From: Burkholderia sp. WP9
GTDB taxonomy: Bacteria; Pseudomonadota; Gammaproteobacteria; Burkholderiales; Burkholderiaceae
Reading direction: 5' to 3'
DNA length: 64,000 nt
Assembly: GCF_900104795.1 (NCBI RefSeq)
Contig: NZ_FNTG01000005.1
Span: forward strand, 136,869-200,868
Shown: positions 24,612 through 33,225 of the stretch, one piece after another
Layout: each line of letters starts with the position of its first letter
Numbering within the stretch: the stretch's first letter is position 1
Notes under the pieces: model-generated
What the model saw: only the letters and a program-made list of their open reading frames with translations
What the model was told of the DNA's origin: nothing
Databases searched by the model: none
Position numbers and translations under genes: made by a program

Positions 24612-26928
24612 CAAGTACTCCACGTTCCGGGGGCAGTGACAGGTCAACGCCGTCAGGGAAGGGGCGTTCACCCGCTGGTGTTGCAAGAAGCTTCTGTACG
24701 CCGGCCAGCCGCTTCTCTGCGTGATCAAGCTGGTTCTTCCAGCCGACGCTGGTCGATGGTCTGGCCTTGATCGACTCGAGGGCGAACTTGAATTTGCCCT
24801 CAAGCCGGATCAGGTTCTGCCGGTTCTCCGGCAGATCGGTGGCTGACAGATGGCGGCAGTCCGCGAAGCACTCGAGATGTTTGGGGCAGGGATCGACCGT
24901 AAATGAATTCAGGCAATGCCCATACGGTGTGGCATGGAAACCGTCCGCTTCGGCACGAAGGTACTCGTACGCGGCGGTGTCGCCCTCTGTTGCCTGGATG
25001 CGCCGGAATGCGTCCACGATCGGGCCATTGGCCTTGCCGCCCTTGATGAGCCTCGCAACCGTGCTGGCTTTTTCACCGAGCATGATCTCGATGTCCTGCG
25101 GGATTTCGATCTGGTCGAGGTCCTCAGCCAGGCTGCGATGGTCATACTCGTAGCTTTGTGCCACGCTGCGCCTGTTGAAACGCTTCGAGATGATCGTATC
25201 GGCGACGCCTAGCCGGAACAGTTCGGTGTTTTGCAGGTGACGCAGCATGTGTGATTCCATCTTCATGGCCCGATCTTCGTCGGTCTGCCCATATTTTTCG
25301 AACAATGAGGGTATTCGCTTATCGTCACCCAACGCGAGACCTATAAAGCGAGGTGTAGGGCGACTGATCGACATGAAACGAGCGATGTCACACAAGCCAT
25401 CGTTGCGCTCCTCCGCAAGCGATCGCTTCGGTTGGACGAACAGGAATTCCCACGGCTGCACGACGCCATTCGCAAGTGCCAGCGGCGTTGTATCAGAGAC
25501 CTTGGTCGGTGTCGTTGCGCGGATATGGTCTTCAAGTTCACCCACGTGCAGGTAGGTATTGTGCCAGCCCATACGCTCCCGAACCCCCAGCACCTTTCCG
25601 TTCGCTCGTCGGAAGCGCAACGCAATCTCCTCGCTGCGCATCTTGTCGAGCAGGCGTTTTCCGAACTGATATACCGCCATATCCAGCGTGATCGGACCAT
25701 TTCCGGGCCTTCCCGCCTGATACTGATGCAGTTCAATCAGCACCTCAGGATCGAAACTTTTTCGATAGCGTTCGATGAACGGCTCTCTCTCAATGTTCAG
25801 CCAGAACGGATTGCCCATAAGCCGCACATACGCTTCCGTGAACGGAACGATATCATTGACCCCGTACCACGGCAGCAAGCGCCCCGTTTCGCATTGCCGC
25901 TTCAGTGTCGTACGCAATGGCTCCGTAAGACGTGCAACATGATCAAGCGTGTCCGTCAACAGCGTACGGAACATGTCCGGTACGGGTTGGGTGTTTTCAC
26001 GCAAGATACGACTGTCCGACTCGTCGTCCTGCTGCTTTTCTGCAAAGTGCCGGACCATCAGCGACGTTGAGATTCCACCGGCTTCTCCGGCAAGCCTGCC
26101 TTTCGAGTCCCGATACGTTCGTTCGCGCTTCCAGTCGACCGGCAACAGGGCCGCTTCGCCTGCCCGCATGCCAGTCACGGTCATTGTGCGCACTGCGGCG
26201 AAACGCAGATCGTCCATGAAGGTGCGCGGCCGCTCGGTCATCGCAATCCGTATCAGTTCCCAGAATGCCTTGCGTTCGGGTAGTCGTTCGTCGCGCTTGC
26301 GTGCCTCCAGGTCTGCGCGTAACTCGTCCTGCGACCATGTGTGTTTCGCCTTGATCGCGGTTTTCATTTTCATGCGGGGAACCGCGAGGGAAGAGTACAG
26401 CTGACCGGCTTCGCAGATGTGCTGAGCATCCAACACCGTCTTTATGATTCCGACTACCAGGTCGCCGAGCTTTCCTGTGGTCTGGATCGCTTTTCCGACA
26501 CGAATCGCCAGACGCAGATCGTCGACGGTCAGTTCCCAAGGGTCCTTTTCCACGCACGTTGCGACCACCCGTAGCGGCCGCGCGATGTGTTGCAGTACGT
26601 GTCCGGTGGAGTTCCGCTTGAACAGTAACTGTTCGGCAACTGCCGCCTTGATCAGATCCTGCCATGTTGGCGATAGCGGCTGCCTGGGCAGTGGCGCCAG
26701 GCCGAACTCGGCACGTTCCGCATTGATGATCGCCAAAGCCTTCACATCAGGCCCGAGGTCTCGCAGGTAATAGTTCGGCGGCGGTACGTCGCCGGCAATG
26801 ACAGTAAGATTCCAGCCAACACCGTCGCAAGCGGCGCCTGTTTCGTCGAGAGGCATGTCCCATGGCAAGCCTTTCTCATGGGCCAGCGTTTTGCCCAGAT
26901 CGATGAACGCGGAGTAGTGTGGATTCAT
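24604..26928 (-). CDS. Third tyrosine recombinase of the trio (774 residues)
   Basis: A long tyrosine-recombinase-like protein. Catalytic-type motifs are in the second half: the first Arg in VTGMRAGEAALLPV, then ESHMLRHLQNTELF for the HxxRH box, and a Tyr in SVAQSYEYDHRS. The C terminus has a Cys-rich, probably zinc-binding segment (YGHCLNSFTVDPCPKHLECF followed by ADCRHL). ATG 26928 overlaps the stop of the second recombinase by four bases. It is much longer than ordinary integrases (about 400) and may combine recombinase and target-binding roles. Confidence 0.8.
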   Translation of the reverse strand: MNPHYSAFIDLGKTLAHEKGLPWDMPLDETGAACDGVGWNLTVIAGDVPPPNYYLRDLGPDVKALAIINAERAEFGLAPLPRQPLSPTWQDLIKAAVAEQLLFKRNSTGHVLQHIARPLRVVATCVEKDPWELTVDDLRLAIRVGKAIQTTGKLGDLVVGIIKTVLDAQHICEAGQLYSSLAVPRMKMKTAIKAKHTWSQDELRADLEARKRDERLPERKAFWELIRIAMTERPRTFMDDLRFAAVRTMTVTGMRAGEAALLPVDWKRERTYRDSKGRLAGEAGGISTSLMVRHFAEKQQDDESDSRILRENTQPVPDMFRTLLTDTLDHVARLTEPLRTTLKRQCETGRLLPWYGVNDIVPFTEAYVRLMGNPFWLNIEREPFIERYRKSFDPEVLIELHQYQAGRPGNGPITLDMAVYQFGKRLLDKMRSEEIALRFRRANGKVLGVRERMGWHNTYLHVGELEDHIRATTPTKVSDTTPLALANGVVQPWEFLFVQPKRSLAEERNDGLCDIARFMSISRPTPRFIGLALGDDKRIPSLFEKYGQTDEDRAMKMESHMLRHLQNTELFRLGVADTIISKRFNRRSVAQSYEYDHRSLAEDLDQIEIPQDIEIMLGEKASTVARLIKGGKANGPIVDAFRRIQATEGDTAAYEYLRAEADGFHATPYGHCLNSFTVDPCPKHLECFADCRHLSATDLPENRQNLIRLEGKFKFALESIKARPSTSVGWKNQLDHAEKRLAGVQKLLATPAGERPFPDGVDLSLPPERGVLDD

Positions 26929-28457
26929 CGACTCTCGCCTTCCAGTTCCTCGATGACCGCCTGTATCTCAGCGATCGTGCGCTGCAATTGCAGATAGGCC
27001 GGCGACCTGGTGTCGCCGCGGGAACTCTGGTCGAAGAAGATCACCACTTCGCGCATCTCGGCCAGCACGCGCTCATGCATCGTCTTGTCGTGCAGGGGCA
27101 TGAACTTCCTGCATCCGTAGCACGACGTGACCGGGTTGTAGGGGCAAGCGGGCTGACCAGATTTGCAGCCGCCAATACCGGCGATCGGAATGCCGTGAGG
27201 CACGCCGGCAATCTGTTGCTCACCTTTGAGTTGGGTGAGCTCTTCCGGGGAGATGAACCGGTCGTGCGCAATCTTCGCCACACGCCGGTATATGTCCGAC
27301 GCACCGAGCGCCCGGTTCACCCGCTCCGCGTGGGTCGCCGATGTCGCGTAGTAAACCAGTCCGGTCTGAACATGCGAATGGCCCATGAATTCAGCGAGCT
27401 CCTCATGACTGGCACCGGCGTCAACGAGTCGCTGCGCCGCGGTATGACGAAGGTCCATAGCGCAGGCATCGTCGCCGATCAGGCTTTCCACGCGGCGGGC
27501 GATGCGAGATCCGGCTTCATGATTGGATCTGACGCCGAAGACGCGATCATTGCCATCGCGCCCCTGAGAGTCTGCATATGCAACCAGCGCGATGAACAAG
27601 ATCCCCCATTCCTGTTTCACACGACGGATCATCGGTCTCTTTCGAAGCTTCCCCTGTTGCTTGACCATGAGAAACTTGAGATGTACGGTCGGCTCGCCAC
27701 TGTGTTCCGGATCCCATATCCGCACGTCACGCATCGTCAGCATCGCGACCTGGATCGGGCGCATGGCAAACTGGTAGGAACAGAGCACCATCGCGGCATC
27801 GCAAAGTGCCTCGTATGGAAGACCTGACCAGCCGCTTGTCCTGATGAGGTCCGACGTTTCATCCAGGTAGCGCACAATCGCGGCTTCCTCGTCAACGGAC
27901 AGAAACACATCACCTGATCGCACACGGGCATACTTGTCTGTTGCGGGGCCGGGCAGGGAAGTGCTGACATAGGCCAGATATGACTCGGACCAGCCATACA
28001 GGCGATGCCGGCATAGTAAACGCAGCACGGCCTTGACGAAACGATAGGCGTGAACGGCTAACTGACGGCCGCGCAGCGTCATCCATATCGTTGATATGCG
28101 GGTTGGCCCGGCTTCGACGATGCGTTCGACATCGTGAACATCAAGATGCATTGCTGCGTTCAGAACATTGAAGCAGGTCGAGATATGCAGGTCTTCACCC
28201 AGCAGGAAGACCAGCAGATGCTTCTGCAGGGTGCCGTACGAAGAAGGGTACCGACTAAGGTCAAGCCGGAACAGTCGACCATTGATGTGAAGCCCGAGGA
28301 TATCGGCCTGGCGGACTTCGGGCACGGAGCGCAGCTTGTCGTCGAAATCGTCGTAGTAGCGCACGACCGGCGGCAGTTCTGGCAACGACGCCACCATGCT
28401 TTCAAGCGTCGATGGCTCGACTCCGAGGCGGGTCTCGGACGATGGAGCTTCCTGCAT
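26925..28457 (-). CDS. Second tyrosine recombinase of the trio (about 510 residues)
   Basis: A tyrosine recombinase with first Arg in FAMRPIQVAMLTMRDV, the box CAMDLRHTAAQRLVDAG, the GH motif FMGHSHVQTG and Tyr in VYYATSATHA. The usual His of the HxxR box is replaced by Met. A Cys-rich C-terminal segment (IGGCKSGQPACPYNP, then SCYGCRKFMPL) looks zinc-binding, as in TnpB of Tn554-type elements. I prefer ATG 28457, right after the stop of the first recombinase, over an upstream in-frame start. The three genes are fused by overlaps into one operon. Confidence 0.85.
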   Translation of the reverse strand: MQEAPSSETRLGVEPSTLESMVASLPELPPVVRYYDDFDDKLRSVPEVRQADILGLHINGRLFRLDLSRYPSSYGTLQKHLLVFLLGEDLHISTCFNVLNAAMHLDVHDVERIVEAGPTRISTIWMTLRGRQLAVHAYRFVKAVLRLLCRHRLYGWSESYLAYVSTSLPGPATDKYARVRSGDVFLSVDEEAAIVRYLDETSDLIRTSGWSGLPYEALCDAAMVLCSYQFAMRPIQVAMLTMRDVRIWDPEHSGEPTVHLKFLMVKQQGKLRKRPMIRRVKQEWGILFIALVAYADSQGRDGNDRVFGVRSNHEAGSRIARRVESLIGDDACAMDLRHTAAQRLVDAGASHEELAEFMGHSHVQTGLVYYATSATHAERVNRALGASDIYRRVAKIAHDRFISPEELTQLKGEQQIAGVPHGIPIAGIGGCKSGQPACPYNPVTSCYGCRKFMPLHDKTMHERVLAEMREVVIFFDQSSRGDTRSPAYLQLQRTIAEIQAVIEELEGESR

Positions 28458-28459
28458 GT

Positions 28460-29677
28460 TCAACGGCCCTGTGGAAGCGCGCGCAACACAGCCACACGAC
28501 CATCGAATTCGTCGTTCCATACGCTCGCGAGCCGATTTTCAAAGACGGCCCTGGCATAGCGCGAGGGCATGTCTGATTCTTTTGACCAGCCGAAGAACGT
28601 GCGCATCTTCTGTAGTGCTTCGTCCATCGCGTCGCCTCGCTCCAGTAACTGGTGAAGTCGCAGCACAGCGCAGGTGTGCCGGAGGTCGTGGCAGGTCACC
28701 GACTTTTTCCCGGTGCGATCGTGCAGTTCCTGCAGCACCTCGGCTGGCAATGCCTTCGATATCAACGTAAAGATCTTGGTCAATGACTCTGTGGACAGAG
28801 GACCGCCAGTCTGGGCATTAAGCATGAACGAATGGGAAGGTCGGCCCCGGTAATTTTCGCAATAGATCTGCACGAGGCGCGCCGTCGCATCGCTTACCGG
28901 TATCTGCCTGATCGAATGGAGCGTCTTGATGCTCGGTCTCGAGTAGCGGCTATCTCCGTCTGCTTCTTCATACCCATTTTGTCGGACGTTCAGCCAGTAC
29001 CGCGTCCGATCGACCTTGCGGTCGTGGCTGCTCTTGATGGCATCCGCCGTTAGCAGCAACAGTTCGCCCCGGCGCAGTCCTTGATGGAGCATCAGTACGA
29101 ATGCAATGAAGACCCGCCAGCGCGTCTGGGAACGCCGGAACGGATTGGCGTCCGACTCTGGATCCAGTATCTGATAGAGACTTTCGACCACGCAGGCAGG
29201 CAGCGATCGGACTGTCTCGCTTCGGCCGCCTTGCCGTATGTGCAGCTGGCTGTAAAGCGTCGACAGCCGATGGATCCGCGCTTCGATCTGCCGCATTTTC
29301 GCGTCGGTGGATTTCGAAAGCCATGTGACCACCGATGTTACGAAGGTCAGTCCGGTCTGCCACCGATCCTCGTTGCTGCTGGTCGCCGCAGACTGGTTGC
29401 GCAGGCTGACAAACCACGATTCGAGAATGTCCGCGAGTTGGGCGTCGTCGAGACTGGACAGCGCGTCATCGAGCGCATTCGCCCGGAACGACCGATCAGC
29501 GTGTTCATACAGGTTCTCGATGTACCGTAGCCGCATCGTCTGCGTAGACGTCGCCCATTGTGACGCAGCGACGACCAGCCAGACTGAGGCCCAGTATCGA
29601 GGAACGTGATTGCTGTCGGCCAGCAGGACGCCTCGAAGCGAACGCGGCACGGCCTCGGCGCTGATCTGAACGAACAT
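28460..29677 (-). CDS. First tyrosine recombinase of the trio (about 405 residues)
   Basis: A tyrosine recombinase of normal integrase size. Catalytic residues: Arg in LHQGLRRGELLLL, HxxR in TCHDLRHTCAVLRLHQ, Trp in FFGWSKE (in the place of the last His) and Tyr in MPSRYARAVFE. Start taken at ATG 29677 (GGGA five bases before); an in-frame start at 29716 adds a hydrophobic leader and is less likely. It is the first gene of the recombinase operon and lies about 120 bases from the inverted AT-rich site. Confidence 0.88.
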   Translation of the reverse strand: MFVQISAEAVPRSLRGVLLADSNHVPRYWASVWLVVAASQWATSTQTMRLRYIENLYEHADRSFRANALDDALSSLDDAQLADILESWFVSLRNQSAATSSNEDRWQTGLTFVTSVVTWLSKSTDAKMRQIEARIHRLSTLYSQLHIRQGGRSETVRSLPACVVESLYQILDPESDANPFRRSQTRWRVFIAFVLMLHQGLRRGELLLLTADAIKSSHDRKVDRTRYWLNVRQNGYEEADGDSRYSRPSIKTLHSIRQIPVSDATARLVQIYCENYRGRPSHSFMLNAQTGGPLSTESLTKIFTLISKALPAEVLQELHDRTGKKSVTCHDLRHTCAVLRLHQLLERGDAMDEALQKMRTFFGWSKESDMPSRYARAVFENRLASVWNDEFDGRVAVLRALPQGR

Positions 29678-29797
29678 AAAAATCCCGCAACAGAACGCAA
29701 CGCCCAAACTTACCATAACTACATGTAGCTGTTGCGGTATCTAGGGTCACAAAGCAGTCCAGCATGCAACACCCTAAAACATACCAACAGGGGTGAT

Positions 29798-29816
29798 AAA
29801 TTATGTTATGTCAAAT
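29798..29816 (-). repeat. AT-rich repeated site, copy C (inverted)
   Basis: The minus strand reads ATTTGACATAACATAATTT, 19 of 19 identical to copy A at 18928. Further along the minus strand come CACCCCT and TTTTAGGGTG, echoing the CCCCT...TTTTAGGG of copy B. It stands upstream of the recombinase operon at the outer edge of the island. Confidence 0.7.
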
Positions 29817-30175
29817 TAAACCCGCCAAAGATGCCTCCGGCGACCTCCCGTCGAACTGCATAAACTATTCCCGCTTCTTGCGAAAATTTGTTTCTGGCTC
29901 TAGACATGAAACAAACTGCCCCGTGATACCGCGAGCGCTGCCTCCCCGTCACTGCCTGGGGACACCCTGAGTCGGCATCAGGTCCACCACGTGCGGAAGC
30001 GATCGGGAAACTTAAACAATTGTTTCAAGCGTCCGCCGGAGGAGCAATTTTCTGAAACGCTTCTTGAGCGAACCTGTTCCCGATGCCGCTGCGAACCCCG
30101 ATTCGCCCGGTCGCGCGCCGGAACAAACAAACTAACCTCAACCGATGCTTTGCTTGCTGACGAATGTGCGTTACT
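29817..30175. other. Gene-free interval with palindrome AAACAATTGTTT
   Basis: No gene recognised. A 12-base palindrome, AAACAATTGTTT, is at 30015-30026 within a pair of slightly longer imperfect arms (cttaaac/gtttcaag). Otherwise unremarkable. Confidence 0.45.
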
Positions 30176-30195
30176 ATGCGCATGTTTATGCGCAT
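30176..30195 (+). promoter_or_regulatory. ccdAB copy 2 operator ATGCGCATGTTTATGCGCAT
   Basis: Two copies of the palindrome ATGCGCAT separated by GTTT, ending 11 bases before the ccdA start and abutting its AGGAG ribosome site. The left half and spacer recur before the other ccdAB, which supports an operator role. Confidence 0.65.
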
Positions 30196-30206
30196 AGGAG
30201 TTGCAC

Positions 30207-30488
30207 ATGATTTCCGCACAAATTCTTCAAGCTGGCGAGCCGCCCCTGTCTCAACCCGCTCGGAAAACTACGCGTAAGCCTACCAACGTGTCGTTGCCAA
30301 CCGACCTGCTCGATCGCGCGAAACACTTGGATGTCAACATCTCCCGTGCAAGCGAACGCGGCCTGCGTGAGGAAGTTCACGAGGCCGAGGCGCGCGCGTG
30401 GGCGACCCAGCACGCGGACTTCATTTCCGAGTTGAACGCTCGCATCGAACACGACGCCCTGCCCCTCGAAGAACACCGGATGTTCTGA
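30207..30488 (+). CDS. ccdA: CcdA-family antitoxin, copy 2
   Basis: A 93-residue antitoxin closely related to copy 1: TRKPTNVSLPTDLLDRAKHL, NISRASERGLREEVHEAEA and the tail DFISELNARIEHDALPLEEH. The first 18 residues differ from copy 1. ATG 30207 follows GGAGTTGCAC, the same ribosome site as copy 1. One-base overlap with the toxin (TGATG). Complete and probably functional. Confidence 0.92.
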   Translation: MISAQILQAGEPPLSQPARKTTRKPTNVSLPTDLLDRAKHLDVNISRASERGLREEVHEAEARAWATQHADFISELNARIEHDALPLEEHRMF

Positions 30489-30811
30489 TGGCCCGTTTTG
30501 ATCTGTACAACAACCCTTCATCCAGGTCCAGAGCCCAATCGCCTTATCTCCTCGATGTGCAGAGCGATCATCTAGGCAGTCTGATGTCGCGAGTCGTTAT
30601 TCCGCTCACACGCGTGGCCGGCAATTACACATCGCGTAAGGTCGCACAGGATCTGGCGCCGATCATCAAAATCGGTGGTGAAAAATTCATACTGGAAACG
30701 CCATTCCTCGGAGCGATCAGAACCAGTGAGCTGGGGCCTGCGACCGGAACGCTCAAACCCGAACAGAGTCGAATTTTGGCGGCGCTCGATCGTCTGTTCG
30801 GCGCTTACTGA
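30488..30811 (+). CDS. ccdB: CcdB-family toxin, copy 2
   Basis: A 107-residue CcdB with no length change relative to copy 1 and the same C-terminal LDRLFGAY. Substitutions are scattered (for example SSRSRAQSPYLLDVQ versus SARSRIKSPFLLDVQ), so the two pairs are old paralogues or separate arrivals, not a recent duplication. It lies outside the AT-rich site C, in inverted orientation to copy 1. Confidence 0.92.
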   Translation: MARFDLYNNPSSRSRAQSPYLLDVQSDHLGSLMSRVVIPLTRVAGNYTSRKVAQDLAPIIKIGGEKFILETPFLGAIRTSELGPATGTLKPEQSRILAALDRLFGAY

Positions 30812-31118
30812 TCAACTCCGGCCGGGAAATTACGCCGGTCATGTCGACCGCGTATATCAACCGCCGGAATCGAATTGACGATCACGTGTCGCGTTCGGCC
30901 GTAGTCGAGCCTGAACTACCCGTTCGGACGTTTGCGACGACGCAACGACTGCTTCCGCGAAATACAACCGCCGTTCCTTCTTCCGTTTCGTGTGGCGGGT
31001 CATCGGCCGGAGCCGCCGTTCAGGCGACGATGTCTGTGAGGCAGCTGTAAGTCGGTCTCCTGCCGTTCGCACATCAATGACCGCCAATGTCAGGTGTGAA
31101 TGTCAGCGAACCCGTGCT
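30812..31118. other. Gene-free interval
   Basis: No gene. The sequence resembles decayed intergenic DNA, of the same texture as 8979-9493. Confidence 0.5.
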
Positions 31119-31210
31119 GTCGTTTAGGGTTGTTCGACGCTTGCCGGCACGCGCGGTGGCGCACTCACATTCCTGCGGACGATGGCAGGCATCGAACAAC
31201 CCTAAACGAC
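31119..31210. repeat. Perfect 19-base inverted repeat with 54-base loop
   Basis: GTCGTTTAGGGTTGTTCGA at 31119-31137 and its exact reverse complement at 31192-31210. The right arm adjoins the 3' side of the repeated-HTH gene, and a diverged form (ATCGTTAAGCGTTGTTCGA) lies at the matching place beyond the degenerate copy of that gene near 35648. This suggests a conserved element end. Confidence 0.65.
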
Positions 31211-31236
31211 GGCCGTCTGCGACCAGGATTAACTGA

Positions 31237-32292
31237 TCAGCTTCGGCGTCGTGTAAGCAGGTCTGCCACCCCGGCGCGGATTGCGATTTTCAGGATGTAT
31301 CCGCGCGTGTAATCGACACCGACCTGTTGATAAATGACGGTGCGCAAGTGCGCGTTTGTCCAATAATCAGCGGCTATACCGTGCACCCGCGGCGATTCCT
31401 TAAGCGTAGCGGCGACCCACGCCAGTACTTCGTCGTTGATGGTTAGCCGCTTCTTCTCCGTGCGCCCCTTCGGCGGCCGGATTCTATGCGCAAGACCCAG
31501 TTTTCCGACGACCGTTCTGACGTAGCCATGTGAGTGGTAAATGCCGAACCTTTCCCTGATCAGCTTCTGTACGTCCCCCGTCCTCCACAGCTCCGTCTCG
31601 TAACCGTGCGCCGTTGGTTTGTCCTCCAGTCGGGCGCGTAACCAGTCAAGCTCCCGGGTCGAAAGAGCTGGCTTATGTCCGGATGGTTTCAGCTGTTCGA
31701 TGGCATCGGGTTGACCGGCCTTCACCAGGGATCTGTATTTTCGAATTGTTGGCACGCCGATGTTGAGCGTTTTCGCCACAAGTTCAACACTATCTCCGTT
31801 CATCAACATCTTCACAGCGAGCGTTCGGCGAGAAGCCCAGACGCCGATCTGCGGCTTCTGCGAAGTGTTGCGGGGCGATTTGCTTGTTGGCGAGTAGCCG
31901 AGCCGGTACGCGAGCCCATAACTTCGAACAAGATGACCAACATGAACCACCGAAAACCGGACGCCGAGGCGCTGAAGGATCACTTCGCGTAGCTGGCTTA
32001 TGGTCCAGCTCGGGCCCGGATAGCCGTGAAGACCGGGTGAGTGTTTTATAGCGCTGACGAGCCAGCTCTGCGCAGCCTCATCCAGTCGCGGCACGCCGCC
32101 GTTGACGTGAAGGCGAGTCAGGGCCTCGGGACCGCCTGTCTCGATCAGATTTTTGTATTTCCTCACGGTTGGAAGGCTCAACCGAGCCTTCCTTGATACT
32201 TCACTAATCCCTTCGCCGCTCAGCAGGAGTTCGCGTGCAAGAGCCCTTCGTTCCGGAAGAGAAAGATTGTCTGACTGTTCGCCCATCGTCAT
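31237..32292 (-). CDS. Protein of repeated IS630-type helix-turn-helix domains, no catalytic domain
   Basis: A 351-residue protein that is all DNA-binding: HTH 1 in LPERRALARELLLSGEGISE plus LPTVRKYKN; a winged-helix segment (WTISQLREVILQRLGVRFS, HVGHLVRSYGL); a second such unit (LAVKMLMNGDSVELVAKTL, PTIRKYRSLV, DVQKLIRERFGIYHSHGYV); and a third partial winged helix (NAHLRTVIYQQVGVDYTRGY). These match the N-terminal modules of IS630-type transposases, but the DDE catalytic domain is absent. ATG 32292 is chosen; upstream TTG 32331 is possible. It may be a domesticated repressor or an accessory. A degenerate inverted copy lies at 34664-35478. Confidence 0.7.
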   Translation of the reverse strand: MTMGEQSDNLSLPERRALARELLLSGEGISEVSRKARLSLPTVRKYKNLIETGGPEALTRLHVNGGVPRLDEAAQSWLVSAIKHSPGLHGYPGPSWTISQLREVILQRLGVRFSVVHVGHLVRSYGLAYRLGYSPTSKSPRNTSQKPQIGVWASRRTLAVKMLMNGDSVELVAKTLNIGVPTIRKYRSLVKAGQPDAIEQLKPSGHKPALSTRELDWLRARLEDKPTAHGYETELWRTGDVQKLIRERFGIYHSHGYVRTVVGKLGLAHRIRPPKGRTEKKRLTINDEVLAWVAATLKESPRVHGIAADYWTNAHLRTVIYQQVGVDYTRGYILKIAIRAGVADLLTRRRS

Positions 32293-32599
32293 GCGCAAAT
32301 CAAAGATTGTTATGACATCGCGGTCTTTCAACGCCCCGCCTTCGACTCGTTTTTACAAGCTCTATAGATCGTAAGAACGCGCGGCAACCGGTAATCCATC
32401 CGCCAACCATCCGTGGATAGTTGCGCAAGTGATCGGAATCCGCAAACCCCGGCAACCCGGCAAAACCCGTTGCTACCTTTTCCGATTGCGCGCCAATATG
32501 CAACCGGTCCAGCCAGTCGACCCGCGCCCCATTGCTGTTTGCCCAGATGTTCATTAACTCAACGGCATGATCGGCTCGGCCCTAACTGCCCCTAACGGA
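32293..32599. other. Gene-free interval
   Basis: Probable promoter region of the repeated-HTH gene plus sequence with no recognisable gene. Confidence 0.45.
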
Positions 32600-33225
32600 T
32601 TATGGCAGCACCGAGTTGACCGCCAGCAAGTCGGCTGTGGTACGAAAGTCGCGTGAAGCCCGAGCCCACCACTTCGAGAAGGAAGGATGCAGCTTATCGA
32701 TCGCAGGAAACAGTAGTGGCGCGGGAGCGCATTCCGACCACTGCTCCAGGTAGGGCGCCAGATGGGGATTGGCCACGCTGCGGATCCGACGGGCGCTCGC
32801 TAAAACCTCGCCGATGGAAACCGAATCACCGTACCAACAAATGTCCGTGATCTCGCGCAAGCGCGAGCCTACGAAGCGCCAGCGCCTTTCGCTCCAGGGC
32901 CATACCCGATGGAAGTCTGACAGCAACAAGCCAATCACCACGGTATCAGCCGGCAGATCGGCCGGCAACTCGCCCAGGCTCCAGGGATGGACCAGCCAGA
33001 CGTCGCGTCCGGCGACGGTTATCGGCTCCGGCGCCGTCGCTCCCCACTCATCGGGAGGCGGGCTCAGCAGCACCGGTTCTTCGACAATCTGAAGTCGATC
33101 AACGACATCTCGCTCGTTCAATGCCGGAGCGTCGACCGCACGAGCCATACGGTCCAGGGATTCGTACGAGGTGTCGATCACACTGCCTGAACTGTGCCAC
33201 GCGGGCGGCGCATAGCGGGCAACAT
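32600..33225 (-). pseudogene. Photolyase-like protein fragment, 5' end removed by IS6
   Basis: About 208 codons up to the stop at 32600. WLVHPWSLGELPADLPADT, VIGLLLSDFHRVWPWSERRW and LFPAIDKLHPSFSKWWARAS recall the alpha/beta domain of FAD-dependent deoxyribodipyrimidine photolyase relatives. The apparent N terminus (15 codons after TTG 33271) is encoded inside the IS6 inverted repeat, so the native start is missing and no matching piece is found on the other side of the IS. I treat it as a remnant. The family assignment is moderate. Confidence 0.5.

Noticed and set aside
31119..31210. Possible miniature inverted-repeat element of 92 bases
   Set aside because: No target duplication could be seen and only one arm recurs elsewhere in the window, so I report it only as an inverted repeat.
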